DNA from: JAWUWD01 sp034112085
GTDB lineage: Bacteria; Bacteroidota; Bacteroidia; Cytophagales; Cyclobacteriaceae
Assembly: GCA_034112085.1 (NCBI GenBank)
Contig: JAWUWD010000090.1
Coordinates: forward strand, 1-32,149
Direction of reading: 5' to 3'
DNA: 32,149 bases
This document shows positions 1-9,953 of this stretch, piece after piece (the first letter of the stretch is position 1; every line of letters starts with the position of its first letter). The position numbers and the translations under genes are program-made. The notes under the pieces were generated by a model that did no database searches, was not told the origin of the DNA, and saw nothing but the letters and a program-made list of their open reading frames with translations.

Positions 1-1
1 A

Positions 2-3000
2 GCCTTGGGATTGTCGGATAATTTATTGACAGGAACGGTTACTATTGAATTGGCTAATCTTACTTCACTAAATCGTCTTTATTTGGATGTAAATAGTGGT
101 CTTACTGGTGAGTTTCCTTTGGTGTTGATTGTGTTGAATCTAACAGATCTCAAAATTGACGGGACGGGTATTTGTGAGCCTTTGGATGTAAGCTTTACCG
201 ATTGGACAGCAACCATGACCACATATCTCGGAAGTGGGATCTCTTGTTTTACTCCAGTGGTTGAATCAGATTCTCTGGCTCTTGTGGCATTTTACAATAA
301 CACTGATGGAGCGAATTGGTTTGATAATACCAATTGGCTTACTGCACCAGTTAGCTCTTGGACTGGTATTACTACCGGAGAGGGAAGAGTTCAACAGATA
401 AACTTGCCAAACAATAATTTATCTGGATCATTACCAGCAGAAATTGGAAATTTGGACACATTGACCGTTTTAAATATTAATGACAATGCTCTTGGAGGAA
501 CAATACCTGCTGAACTTTATGGTATGATTAACCTTAATCGACTCTACCTCGCCAATAATGGTTTTGCAGAACCCATCTCAGACAGTTTCGGGTCATTGAC
601 CAATCTGATTCATTTATTCATCAATGGCAATCAGTTTTCAGGGGGGATTCCGATAGCATTGACCAACCTTGTGAACCTTCAGCAATTAGGATTGTCATAT
701 AATTTATTGACGGGGAATATTCCAACTGAAATTGGCAATCTGACTTTATTAACAAATTTATACATCGATGGCAATCAGTTTTCCGGTGCACTTCCAGCCT
801 CTCTGGGCAACCTAGTTAATCTAATTGATCTGAAATTTGAAAGTAATGAATTTACATCCATACCTGCTGAAATAGGAAACTTGACCAATCTTGCATTTTT
901 GAATATTGGTGATAATGATTTTAGCGGGGCAATACCTGAAGAAATTGGAAACTTAACAGGACTTACGCGTCTGAGTATTAGGGACATGGTAAAAATAACC
1001 TCTTTACCAGCGTCATTGACTAATTTGGTCAATCTTAATGATGTAGATTTTTCAAGATTGACTTTGACTATGTTACCTGATTTATCGTTTTTATCTGGCC
1101 CCGCTGTTTCAGTAAATAGAAATAGGCTGAGTTGGAGTCAGATAGTAGCTAACATTCCTTACTTGAATAATTACTCGGAGCAATTTTACACTTATGACTT
1201 GTCTATTGATAATCCACTACCTACTGTAGGAGCTACTATCAATATAACCGTCAATAGTGATCACCTAGATAATACCTTTCAGTGGTTCAAGGAAGATCAA
1301 TTGCTCACAGGAGAGACTTTGGAAGTACTCACATTGACCAGTATTACAGAATTTGACAAAGGAGAGTATTATTGTCTGATTAGTAACTCCAATGACGCTA
1401 GTGGTGTGACTTTAGAATCTGAATCTTTCATTCTTGACCCAATGGTGACTGATAGGAGGTACGCTACTGGTGTGGTTAGTTTTAGTAGTGAACGCAGTGC
1501 TGTTTTTGGGGGGGCTCAAGAGGCTATAGGTAGACCCAATGACTTTGCATTGGACAATGCAGGTATTGCTCCTCAGGAGACAAACCCTAGTTCAGGAAGA
1601 GGCTGGAAGGGAGCAACATTAGACAATGTTGAATATATCGATTTGTCATTTGACAATCCTTCGCCTATTAATACCATCTGGCTTTATGAAGACGGAGCAG
1701 GGTTTGTTGATTCAGTTCAGCTAAAAAATGCAGCGACTGGCACCTATGACCTAACTTTTAGATTTTTCAATGAGCAATTGGACTTTCCAACTACCACATT
1801 TGATGTTTCTGAAGTAAGAATAAAAGTAGACAATACAGGCGATGCATTTAATGCATCCTCTTTGGATGCTGTAGCCATCGGTCTAAACAATAGTGAGATA
1901 GCTTCTCCGAGTAATTTGAACTTATCCCAAGTAGTAAATGATACAATAGTAACTATTAGCTGGGACACCAGTTATAACGGGGTGGAGGATAATGAATTTA
2001 ATGGTTCGCGCTATTCAATTGAACGTAGTCTCACACCAAATAGTGGATTTATAGCCATTGATACAGCTTCTTTTGAAGCGTTGGAATTTACTGATGCGAG
2101 ATATTCTGATCAATCGGCACCTGCTGATGATTATGTTTATTATAGAGTCATCTCTTTCAGAGATGATGGTAGGGTATCTCAATATTCTAATATTCTGGAA
2201 GTGGTGAAGTGTGAGTCAATATTGCCATTCCCTATAGACAAAACTTGGAATTCTTACAGTACTCAAGGGGCATTTGGGGGGGTCGGAACCAATGCAAATG
2301 TTTCAATTCTTGCCAATCAAAATTCACCAAACCAGTTCACTTTATCCGATTACTCGGCCAATTGGTGGACTAATTTCGGTGGAAATGGAGATTTACAGGC
2401 CATAATCACTATAGATTGTGGGCAGCTCTCGCTTGATGTAACAAGTGGAGATGCTGGATTTGGTGAAGTGATTTCGATAAATAATTTTTTCTACGATGCA
2501 GTAGGTGACTCTTTAGTAATAGAATGGTATGATGCCACCAATGACTTTACCGAAATAACGGTTTTTAAACAAAATGTCATTGACCCTATTCAAAATTCGG
2601 CTTCTGATGTATTGGCTACCAATATAGGAGGACAGGTTCAGGTTGACTGGAATGACAATAGTCCATTTGAAACAGGGTTTGCTATTGAAAGGGCACTAAA
2701 TTCTGATTCTATTTTTTCTCAAGTAGGTTTAGTTGCTAAAGATGTTGTCAGATATTTTGATAGTGGACTTGCCAATGGTCAGACTTACTTATATCGCATC
2801 GTAACTCAGAGTGGTAGCGGACCATCTATTGCTTCAGATACTACATCACTTACAGTTATCGACCAACTCTTTTCTCGGGTTACGGGAGGAGATATGTCAA
2901 CCTACGATCCAGCAGCAACTTATTCAGGCCATTTTGCAGATTATGATAATGATGGAGATCAAGACATACTTTTAACGAATGAAAATTTTGTAGGTCCTGT

Positions 3001-5869
3001 AAATGGTCATCCAGGGTTAGATATATATAATAATTATCTATTTAATAATGACGGGACAGGGAATTTCACGCAAATATTTGGTAATCCTGTCACCGATGAT
3101 GAATATGGAACCAGAGGTGCAGTCTGGGTCGATTTGAATCATGATGGCTTTTTGGATTTGGTAACAAATAGTCGAGGTAATAATTTGCCTGCGGCTCAGG
3201 ATCCATTCAGAAATGGAAGAGTTTATTTAAATGATCAATCAGGCGGATTCACACTTGGTCAGGAGACAGTGCGAGTAGGAGGTGCGGCAGGAAACCCAGT
3301 GGGGATGGATTTTAATAATGATGGGGCGACTGACTTACTTGCAGTTAGTTTTTCTCCAGTATTTCGACTTTTTAAAGGTCAGGGTGATGGCCTTTTAACA
3401 GTTAATGATGGAGCCGATGTAATTACAATTACTAATCCCTGGAATGTACAACCTGTAGATATCGACAATGATGGGTTAGTAGATCTTGCTGTTACTGATG
3501 AAGAAAAAACTGAACTTTATTTAAACATTGACGGATTACAATTTGACCCTAATCCTATTACTTTTCCGGACACTAGGAGAGGTTCCGCTTTTGGAGATCT
3601 GGACAATGATGGTGATATGGACGCCATGTTTTATGGGGCAGGTGCCTCGAATGCGATACCCATTTTTTATGAAAACAATGGTGATTTGACATTTACATTG
3701 CGCTCATCTACAGATGTCATCGGATCGGATATTACTATAGGTAGGAGCTTCACATTCTTTGATTATGATAATGATGGAGATTTGGATGTGTTTATTTATC
3801 TGGGGGCTAATAGTCTCGGCAATATATTGGTAAACAACGGCAATTGGAGCTTTACCTTGTTAAATCAAGAGGAACTGCCTTTTGTAGGTACATCTGTTTT
3901 TGATGGCCTTTCAGTAGCAGATATTAATGGCGATGGTTTTGTTGATATATTCACTGCCCAAACTAATATTGGCAATCAAACTTTTTCTGATAGAGCTACC
4001 TTGTATACCAATAATGGTAATGCTAATAACTATTTAAGAATAGTACTCAAAGGAAGAAATTCTGATACGTTTGGTTATGGTAGCAGAATAAAAATAAAAA
4101 CATCAAGTGGAAATCAATATCGGCAGGTGGTAAGCCACAATGGCTTATGGACGGGTAATGAAAATGTCACGCACTTTGGACTTGCTGGTGCAACTATTGT
4201 AGATTCTTTGGTGGTAAATTGGCCATCAGGAGCAGAAACCATTCTCACTGATATTAACCCTAATCAGGTGTTAGAAATAGACGAAGAAGACTACCTCGCG
4301 GCACTTGATAGAATGGCGTTAGAAAGTCTTTATTCTACTACTGGCGGTGATACAGATTGGTCAGATAACACCAATTGGTTGGTGGATGCAGATGTTGATA
4401 ATTGGACTGGAGTCACCACTTCTGCTTTAGGACGTGTAACAGAGCTTAATTTGGCCAACAATAATTTGATCGGAACGGTCCCTGAAGATTTAAGTGCCAT
4501 GCGATTATTGAAAAACATTGATCTTTCGGGGAATCAGTTAGACTCACTAGCGGTTAATTTCAGGTTAATTGATTCGTTGCAATCGGTAGACGTATCCAAC
4601 AATAAATTGGATTTTGGTGATTTAGAATTCAATGTGTCAGCAACGGGAATTGTATACAATGACCAATTTCCGGACGATATCGAAATTGACACCCTCCTGA
4701 TGGTCAATAATCCAATAGATATCTCATTTATAATAGACGGGGAAGCTAACGAGTATGTGTGGTATCGAGATAGTACTATTGTGATCGATAGTGTTCGAAA
4801 TACTATAACTATTGATTCCCTTAGACGGGGAAGTATGGGCGAGTATTATGCCGAAGTAACCAATGATAGTGTGCCTGGTCTGACGCTCTACTCAGCTCGA
4901 AAAAACATCACAGCCATAGCAGATCTTGACGGTAAACTTCTTGTATCAGCGAATGAGCCAGTGACAAGCGGAGAGGTGACCTTACTTCGTGTGGAAGAAA
5001 TCAATGGGTTTGACACAGTAGCAGTAGTGGCCGTTGATGTAGATGGAAGCTACCGTTTTCCAGAAGTGCCATTGGACGACTATCTGATAGTAGGATTTGC
5101 AGATACGCTTACATATTCTGAATCTTTGCCTACTTACTATCCAGGCTCTGATCTATGGGAGGAGGCTGACACACTGTTTTTGGAGACAAATCAGATGAAT
5201 CTTGACGTTGTCGTACAATTCGATAGAGAAGATACAGGTGGAGATGGTGCCATATTTGGAATATTTGAAGAAGAATTTGACGAGGATGGAGGAGGACGCT
5301 TCGAAGCCAAAAGGAGGATTGGTGGTGCAGGAGTGTCTGTGAGAAGAGGGCGAAGGTCTGGTAGAGATGAGGAGACTGTTTATGATTTAGTCACACATGT
5401 ATTCACAGATGATAATGGGGAATTCAATATAGGTGATCTTCCATCAGATACCTATCGACTCAATTTTCAATATCCGGGATATCCGATGGATACTTTAACT
5501 GATGTAGATGTTGTCCTCGGTGATGATAGTAAGACTAATAAATCTTCAGTAGAAGCGTTGGTGATAGATGGTGCTATTGAAGTACGTCAGTTGGTAATTC
5601 TGGGATTTGATGAATCACAACTTGTCCATATCAAAGCATATCCTAACCCAGTAAGTGAATCAATGAAAGTGGAATGGGATGCGCAGTCGCAGGAAGTTCA
5701 AGTATCAATATATAATTTGTTAGGAGAATTGGTCAAGCAGCAAATTATTTTTAAAAATGATAACACTATGGACATGAGAGATCTGAGTAATGGCCAATAC
5801 CTTATCAAAGTAAGCTCTAGTGATAATAAAGTAGATGGGACATTTAGGGTGATAATTCAGGTTGAATAG
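2..5869 (+). CDS. Giant mosaic secreted protein with T9SS C-terminal sorting domain (5'-partial)
   Basis: The reading frame is open to the window edge, so the N-terminus and signal peptide are missing; about 1955 residues are visible. Counting from the TTG at 5, plant-type leucine-rich repeats (N-L-x-G-x-I-P-x-E-I-G-N-L) fill residues 1-380. They include an LRRNT-like cap near 90-139 that recurs at 1435-1486. An Ig-like domain lies near 409-479 (GEYYCLISN) and a second near 1560-1620. FN3-like segments lie near 632-735 and 865-950. Seven FG-GAP/VCBS calcium loops (D-x-D/N-x-D-G, such as DYDNDGDQD) lie between 976 and 1320, followed by an ASPIC/UnbV domain near 1342-1426. The last 80 residues, from AYPNPVSESMKV, are a type A T9SS sorting domain. 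By family knowledge it is exported by T9SS and released or anchored at the cell surface; adhesion or substrate binding is inferred. No catalytic domain is evident. Confidence 0.9.
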   Translation, partial: ALGLSDNLLTGTVTIELANLTSLNRLYLDVNSGLTGEFPLVLIVLNLTDLKIDGTGICEPLDVSFTDWTATMTTYLGSGISCFTPVVESDSLALVAFYNNTDGANWFDNTNWLTAPVSSWTGITTGEGRVQQINLPNNNLSGSLPAEIGNLDTLTVLNINDNALGGTIPAELYGMINLNRLYLANNGFAEPISDSFGSLTNLIHLFINGNQFSGGIPIALTNLVNLQQLGLSYNLLTGNIPTEIGNLTLLTNLYIDGNQFSGALPASLGNLVNLIDLKFESNEFTSIPAEIGNLTNLAFLNIGDNDFSGAIPEEIGNLTGLTRLSIRDMVKITSLPASLTNLVNLNDVDFSRLTLTMLPDLSFLSGPAVSVNRNRLSWSQIVANIPYLNNYSEQFYTYDLSIDNPLPTVGATINITVNSDHLDNTFQWFKEDQLLTGETLEVLTLTSITEFDKGEYYCLISNSNDASGVTLESESFILDPMVTDRRYATGVVSFSSERSAVFGGAQEAIGRPNDFALDNAGIAPQETNPSSGRGWKGATLDNVEYIDLSFDNPSPINTIWLYEDGAGFVDSVQLKNAATGTYDLTFRFFNEQLDFPTTTFDVSEVRIKVDNTGDAFNASSLDAVAIGLNNSEIASPSNLNLSQVVNDTIVTISWDTSYNGVEDNEFNGSRYSIERSLTPNSGFIAIDTASFEALEFTDARYSDQSAPADDYVYYRVISFRDDGRVSQYSNILEVVKCESILPFPIDKTWNSYSTQGAFGGVGTNANVSILANQNSPNQFTLSDYSANWWTNFGGNGDLQAIITIDCGQLSLDVTSGDAGFGEVISINNFFYDAVGDSLVIEWYDATNDFTEITVFKQNVIDPIQNSASDVLATNIGGQVQVDWNDNSPFETGFAIERALNSDSIFSQVGLVAKDVVRYFDSGLANGQTYLYRIVTQSGSGPSIASDTTSLTVIDQLFSRVTGGDMSTYDPAATYSGHFADYDNDGDQDILLTNENFVGPVNGHPGLDIYNNYLFNNDGTGNFTQIFGNPVTDDEYGTRGAVWVDLNHDGFLDLVTNSRGNNLPAAQDPFRNGRVYLNDQSGGFTLGQETVRVGGAAGNPVGMDFNNDGATDLLAVSFSPVFRLFKGQGDGLLTVNDGADVITITNPWNVQPVDIDNDGLVDLAVTDEEKTELYLNIDGLQFDPNPITFPDTRRGSAFGDLDNDGDMDAMFYGAGASNAIPIFYENNGDLTFTLRSSTDVIGSDITIGRSFTFFDYDNDGDLDVFIYLGANSLGNILVNNGNWSFTLLNQEELPFVGTSVFDGLSVADINGDGFVDIFTAQTNIGNQTFSDRATLYTNNGNANNYLRIVLKGRNSDTFGYGSRIKIKTSSGNQYRQVVSHNGLWTGNENVTHFGLAGATIVDSLVVNWPSGAETILTDINPNQVLEIDEEDYLAALDRMALESLYSTTGGDTDWSDNTNWLVDADVDNWTGVTTSALGRVTELNLANNNLIGTVPEDLSAMRLLKNIDLSGNQLDSLAVNFRLIDSLQSVDVSNNKLDFGDLEFNVSATGIVYNDQFPDDIEIDTLLMVNNPIDISFIIDGEANEYVWYRDSTIVIDSVRNTITIDSLRRGSMGEYYAEVTNDSVPGLTLYSARKNITAIADLDGKLLVSANEPVTSGEVTLLRVEEINGFDTVAVVAVDVDGSYRFPEVPLDDYLIVGFADTLTYSESLPTYYPGSDLWEEADTLFLETNQMNLDVVVQFDREDTGGDGAIFGIFEEEFDEDGGGRFEAKRRIGGAGVSVRRGRRSGRDEETVYDLVTHVFTDDNGEFNIGDLPSDTYRLNFQYPGYPMDTLTDVDVVLGDDSKTNKSSVEALVIDGAIEVRQLVILGFDESQLVHIKAYPNPVSESMKVEWDAQSQEVQVSIYNLLGELVKQQIIFKNDNTMDMRDLSNGQYLIKVSSSDNKVDGTFRVIIQVE

Positions 5870-5963
5870 CATCTATCTTTGAATACGTACAACACATATC
5901 ATTGAATATATCAGTAGATCTGTGAAGAGGTATTAAATCAAAAAAGATAATTCTTGGTTTTAA

Positions 5964-6010
5964 GTTGATATCAAATATCCATGGTAATGGGTGTTTGATA
6001 TCAACATTTT
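5964..6010 (+). terminator. Strong intrinsic terminator of the giant T9SS gene
   Basis: The arm GTTGATATCAAA (5964-5975) is perfectly complementary to TTTGATATCAAC (5994-6005). The stem continues inward through seven more pairs, two of them G-T wobbles, to a GGTA loop: 19 pairs in all, followed by ATTTTTATT. The T-rich tail is on the plus strand, so it should end the plus transcript. It starts 94 bases after that gene's stop and abuts the lpxD stop, so it may act in both directions. Confidence 0.85.
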
Positions 6011-7044
6011 TATTGAGACGTTTTTTCTTCAAGTTGCTCCAATCGAGTCTTTAAATCAGGCAAATTTTTAAATACAGCATAGGCACGTAAATATTGATTG
6101 ACATCAATAGCTGGAGATCCAAACATTTTTTGACCTTCTTTTCTTATATTTTTACCCAATCCTGTTTGCCCTCCCAATGAAGTATTGTTGGGTACTTTGA
6201 TATGTCCTCCTATAGCCACTTGCCCTCCAAAAACGCAGTTGTCACCAACTTCCACGGATCCTGCTATAGCTGTTTGAGCAGCTATTACAGTATTTTTTCC
6301 AATTTTCACATTGTGACCTACTTGGATAAGGTTGTCTAGTTTGGTACCGTTCCCCACGACAGTAGAATCAGAAGGAAGGGCAGCACAATCGATGACCGTA
6401 TTAGCACCAATGTGGACATTATCCTCTATGACCACATTCCCCAGTTGAGGAATGTTTTTATAAGTGCCATCATCTTGTGGAGCAAACCCAAAACCATCAC
6501 TACCGATTACTACTCCTGAATGTAATACACAATTGTTTCCTAGTTTAGAATTGGCATATAGTTTCACCCCAGCGTGAATAATACTATTGTCTCCCACTAT
6601 TGTATTGTCACCTATGTATGCCTGAGGGTATATCTTTACATTATTGCCAATAGTCACATTGTTGCCTATGTATGAAAATGCACCGCGATAGATATCTTCT
6701 CCTACAGTGGAATTATCTCCAATAAAGCAGGGCTCTTCTACTCCAGATTTTTGATAGTTCAGAAATTTCTGGTATTCATCTAAAATTGCTGAAAATGCCA
6801 AGTATGGATTTTCTACACGTATCAATGTGGTGGAGATAGATTGTTTCGGTATGAAGTCTTTTGATACAATGACTGCACTAGCACTAGTTGTGTAGATATG
6901 TGGTTCGTAAATAGGGTTTGATAAGAAAGTGAGTTGATTTTCTTTTGCTTCTTGTATTTTGGCCAGCATATTCACTTTTTGTTCACCGTCTCCTTCGACA
7001 GTTCCGTCAAGCATAAATGCCAATTGTGCAATCGTAAATTCCAT
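6010..7044 (-). CDS. lpxD: UDP-3-O-acylglucosamine N-acyltransferase LpxD
   Basis: This 344-residue protein matches the LpxD family, which transfers 3-hydroxyacyl from ACP to the 2-amino group of UDP-3-O-acylglucosamine in lipid A synthesis (cytoplasm). An N-terminal uridine-binding domain of about 100 residues is followed by a left-handed beta-helix of hexapeptide repeats (IGNNVTIGNNVKI, IGDNTIVGDNSII), then a short helical C-terminus. The catalytic histidine is visible as H244 in NLIQVGHNVKIG. I start at the ATG at 7044; a TTG one codon upstream is less likely. It lies 23 bases downstream of the HD-domain gene on the same strand, so the two are probably co-transcribed. In many Bacteroidota lpxC-fabZ and lpxA follow lpxD (recalled); here the convergent T9SS gene follows instead. 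Confidence 0.95.
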   Translation of the reverse strand: MEFTIAQLAFMLDGTVEGDGEQKVNMLAKIQEAKENQLTFLSNPIYEPHIYTTSASAVIVSKDFIPKQSISTTLIRVENPYLAFSAILDEYQKFLNYQKSGVEEPCFIGDNSTVGEDIYRGAFSYIGNNVTIGNNVKIYPQAYIGDNTIVGDNSIIHAGVKLYANSKLGNNCVLHSGVVIGSDGFGFAPQDDGTYKNIPQLGNVVIEDNVHIGANTVIDCAALPSDSTVVGNGTKLDNLIQVGHNVKIGKNTVIAAQTAIAGSVEVGDNCVFGGQVAIGGHIKVPNNTSLGGQTGLGKNIRKEGQKMFGSPAIDVNQYLRAYAVFKNLPDLKTRLEQLEEKTSQ

Positions 7045-7067
7045 CAAATTAGTAAGAGATAAGTGAG

Positions 7068-8297
7068 TTATAAAATTATATTTTTTGGATAACTAAGGTA
7101 ATATTTTTTCACAACATTGCTAATGGCCTTTATATTGGGTAAATCAGAAGCCTGAGCAATATCAATAACCTCACCTTTTTTTGTTAAAATGTTAATGTTC
7201 TGTCCGCTGGAAATGTACGCTTTATTGGATACTTCACCATGTGACATCAGATAGCGACTATCTGCGCGAAGTATGCCGTATTCTTTTGAGATCTTGTCTC
7301 TAAGTATTTCGATATGATCTCTTTGGACTGGTTCATTGACAAGTGAGATTTTAAAAAGTTGGCGCCTGATGAGTTTTTGGCAGAGCATGGATAGAATTCG
7401 ATCACTATCATGTTGCCATGCCTTAATTGCACCCCAAAGGTCATAGTCATCAAGATCTCCGAAGGCCTCTAAAATAACATTGTCTTTTTGAAAATCATCA
7501 AGGGTACAATTCTTATTTAGAAATATGCCGAGAACAGGAGAGGCGTGCAATGTATGCCCAGATTGCGAAAGGTGTTTGGCACGATTTATAATATTAACCA
7601 TCATACGTTCTGCGTTCAAAGCTGTTTTGTGAAGATATACTTGCCAATACATCAGTCTTCTCGCATTGATGAAGTTTTCAATGCTGTAGATTCCTTTTTC
7701 CTCAACAACTATTTGATCATCAACTACATTGAGCATTTTAAGAATACGTTCTACGCCTATAGTACCTTCAGAGACTCCTGTGAAAAAACTATCTCGTTTA
7801 AGGTAATCCATGCGGTCTACATCAAGCTGACTGGAGACCAATTGATGGAAGAATTTTCTTTTGTAGCTATTCCTAAATATTTTTAGAGACAGTAACAGTC
7901 TATTGTCAAATACATTATTGAAATACTGCATGAGCTGATAAGAAATACTCTCATGCGGGATGCCTTCCAAAAGACTGAATTCTAAAGCATGAGACAAAGG
8001 CCCATGACCAATGTCATGAAGCAAAATGGCCACTTGAGAAGCTTCGTATTCTTCGTCTGATATCTCTACTCCCTTACCTCTTAGGCTATCCAATGCCTTA
8101 GTCATCAAGTGAGTTGCTCCAATTGCGTGATGAAACCTCGTATGCAATGCTCCAGGATACACATATTCTGCAATTCCCAGCTGACGAATCCTTCTAAGTC
8201 TTTGAAAAAATGGATGTTCAATGATGTCAAAGATCAACTCACTGTTAATCGTTATAAATCCATAAACAGGATCATTCAGTATTTTCTTTTTATTCAA
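7068..8297 (-). CDS. HD-domain phosphohydrolase, SAMHD1/YdhJ-like (COG1078)
   Basis: A 409-residue HD-superfamily protein. The metal-binding HD motif is visible: H57 in RFHHAIG, H94-D95 in LLHDIGHGPLSHALE, and a later Asp in LDVDRMDYLKRD. The layout resembles SAMHD1/dGTPase-like enzymes, which cut dNTPs or related nucleotides; the substrate here is not known. No signal peptide or membrane segment is seen, so it is cytoplasmic. The start is TTG at 8297: no in-frame ATG occurs between the upstream stop near 8327 and the HD core, and family alignment needs the PVYGFI segment at residues 10-15. It sits upstream of lpxD and divergent from porX, an arrangement I recall as common in Bacteroidota. 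Confidence 0.88.
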   Translation of the reverse strand: MNKKKILNDPVYGFITINSELIFDIIEHPFFQRLRRIRQLGIAEYVYPGALHTRFHHAIGATHLMTKALDSLRGKGVEISDEEYEASQVAILLHDIGHGPLSHALEFSLLEGIPHESISYQLMQYFNNVFDNRLLLSLKIFRNSYKRKFFHQLVSSQLDVDRMDYLKRDSFFTGVSEGTIGVERILKMLNVVDDQIVVEEKGIYSIENFINARRLMYWQVYLHKTALNAERMMVNIINRAKHLSQSGHTLHASPVLGIFLNKNCTLDDFQKDNVILEAFGDLDDYDLWGAIKAWQHDSDRILSMLCQKLIRRQLFKISLVNEPVQRDHIEILRDKISKEYGILRADSRYLMSHGEVSNKAYISSGQNINILTKKGEVIDIAQASDLPNIKAISNVVKKYYLSYPKNIIL

Positions 8298-8355
8298 AAT
8301 AAGCTGGGATTTCTTCGGATAATCTTAAATGAACGTTAGTTTTATAGTTTAAGAT

Positions 8356-8369
8356 AGTATCAGAATACT
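8356..8369. promoter_or_regulatory. Small dyad in the porX/HD divergent promoter region
   Basis: AGTAT-CAGA-ATACT forms a perfect 5-base dyad in the 96-base gap between the divergent HD gene and porX. It could be an operator or part of a promoter, but short dyads arise by chance in AT-rich DNA. No convincing TAnnTTTG box was found; TAAATTTA at 8374-8381 is the closest and lies very near the porX start. Confidence 0.2.
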
Positions 8370-8393
8370 GTTATAAATTTAATCTGAGAATAT

Positions 8394-9953
8394 ATGCAAA
8401 GTTACAATATTTTATGGGCAGATGATGAAATAGATTTGTTAAAGCCTCATATTCTATTCTTAGAACAAAAAGGCTATAAAATGACTCCTGTCAACAGTGG
8501 TCCAGATGCTATAGAGCAGATCGAACAGAAGCATTTTGATATTGTTTTTTTGGATGAAAATATGCCCGGAATGACCGGGTTGGAGACGCTAACGCAGATC
8601 AAAATTTTGAGACCTTCAGTGCCGGTGGTAATGATCACCAAAAGTGAAGAGGAAGACATTATGGAAGAGGCGATTGGAGCAAAAATCGCAGACTACTTGA
8701 TCAAACCACTTAATCCTAAGCAAATCCTATTATCTGTTAAGAAACTGTTAGATAATAAGCGTCTAGTAACTGAAAAAACTAACTTGAGTTATCAGCAAGA
8801 ATTCAGGAATATTAGTATGGCATTTGATGATGACTTAGATCATGTTGAATGGGCAGATATTTATAAGAAGTTGATATATTGGGAACTAGAGATTGATAAC
8901 ACTGATGACAAGAGCATGAGTGAAATTCTTGAAATGCAAAAGAGCGAGGCCAATCGAAAATTTGTTGATTTTATCATTGATAATTATGAGGACTGGCTCA
9001 ACGATCCAGATATCGAAAAACCATTGATGTCACATCAGTTGATGCGTAAGAGAGTAATCCCAGAAATTAATGATGAGCGCCCTGTTTATTTTATTGTAAT
9101 TGATAATTTACGCTATGATCAGTGGAAGATACTGGAGCCTATGATCTCGGAGCTATTCAATTTGGAAAAAGAGGAAAGCTATTATTCAATACTGCCAACG
9201 ACTACGGCTTATGCTAGGAATGCGATATTTTCTGGTATGATGCCGAGCGATATGGCCAAAAAACATAAAGATATATGGGTAGGAGAGGATGTTGATGAAG
9301 GGAAGAATCTTCACGAAGATGAATTCCTAAAAAGACAGTTAAGTAAATATGAAGATAATATCAAATTTTCATACCACAAGGTAATACATCAGAACCAAGG
9401 AAAGCAATTGGTGGATAAAATTCCGAATCTTGGAAAGAACCACCTGAATGTGATTGTTTATAATTTTGTAGATATGCTTTCTCATGCTAGGACCGATATG
9501 GCGATGATTCGTGAGTTGGCACCGGATGAATCCGCTTATCGCTCATTGACTAAGTCTTGGTTTGAGCATTCGCAGCTGTTGGATAGTCTAAAGAAAATCG
9601 CAGAAACTAAAGCAAAGGTGATTATTACAACTGATCATGGTATGATAAGAGTAAAAAAGCCATTCAAGATTGTTGGGGATAGAAATACAAATACTAATTT
9701 GAGGTATAAACAAGGTAAGAATCTTGGTTATACACCAGGAAATGTCATGGAAGGGCTGAAACCAGAACGGTTGTTCTTGCCAAAGACCAATGTATCGACT
9801 ACTTATGCCTTTGCCATAGAAGATAATTTCTTTGCCTATCCAAACAACTATAATTATTATGTTAATCACTACAAGGACACATTTCAACATGGAGGAGTGT
9901 CGATGGAGGAAGTGATAATTCCCATAATTTCATTAAATTCGAAGAATGGCTAA
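8394..9953 (+). CDS. porX: T9SS two-component regulator PorX (receiver + PglZ-type phosphatase domain)
   Basis: This 519-residue protein has the PorX layout. An N-terminal CheY-like receiver carries the acidic pair D10-D11, the phospho-acceptor D54 in FLDENMPGMTG and a conserved Lys in DYLIKP. A helical linker leads to a C-terminal PglZ/alkaline-phosphatase-fold domain. Likely metal and catalytic residues are D237/D242 (VIDNLRYDQ), the Thr run 269-271 (PTTTAYARN), D414-H415 (TTDHG) and H499 (FQHGG). PorX is known with the kinase PorY to control type IX secretion, with a sigma factor (SigP) in Porphyromonas, and its C-terminal domain has been reported to cut cyclic and linear oligonucleotides. 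It is the first gene of an operon with tsaE and an ald-like gene, with an 8-base overlap to tsaE. A T9SS cargo gene lies 2.5 kb to the left. Confidence 0.95.
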   Translation: MQSYNILWADDEIDLLKPHILFLEQKGYKMTPVNSGPDAIEQIEQKHFDIVFLDENMPGMTGLETLTQIKILRPSVPVVMITKSEEEDIMEEAIGAKIADYLIKPLNPKQILLSVKKLLDNKRLVTEKTNLSYQQEFRNISMAFDDDLDHVEWADIYKKLIYWELEIDNTDDKSMSEILEMQKSEANRKFVDFIIDNYEDWLNDPDIEKPLMSHQLMRKRVIPEINDERPVYFIVIDNLRYDQWKILEPMISELFNLEKEESYYSILPTTTAYARNAIFSGMMPSDMAKKHKDIWVGEDVDEGKNLHEDEFLKRQLSKYEDNIKFSYHKVIHQNQGKQLVDKIPNLGKNHLNVIVYNFVDMLSHARTDMAMIRELAPDESAYRSLTKSWFEHSQLLDSLKKIAETKAKVIITTDHGMIRVKKPFKIVGDRNTNTNLRYKQGKNLGYTPGNVMEGLKPERLFLPKTNVSTTYAFAIEDNFFAYPNNYNYYVNHYKDTFQHGGVSMEEVIIPIISLNSKNG

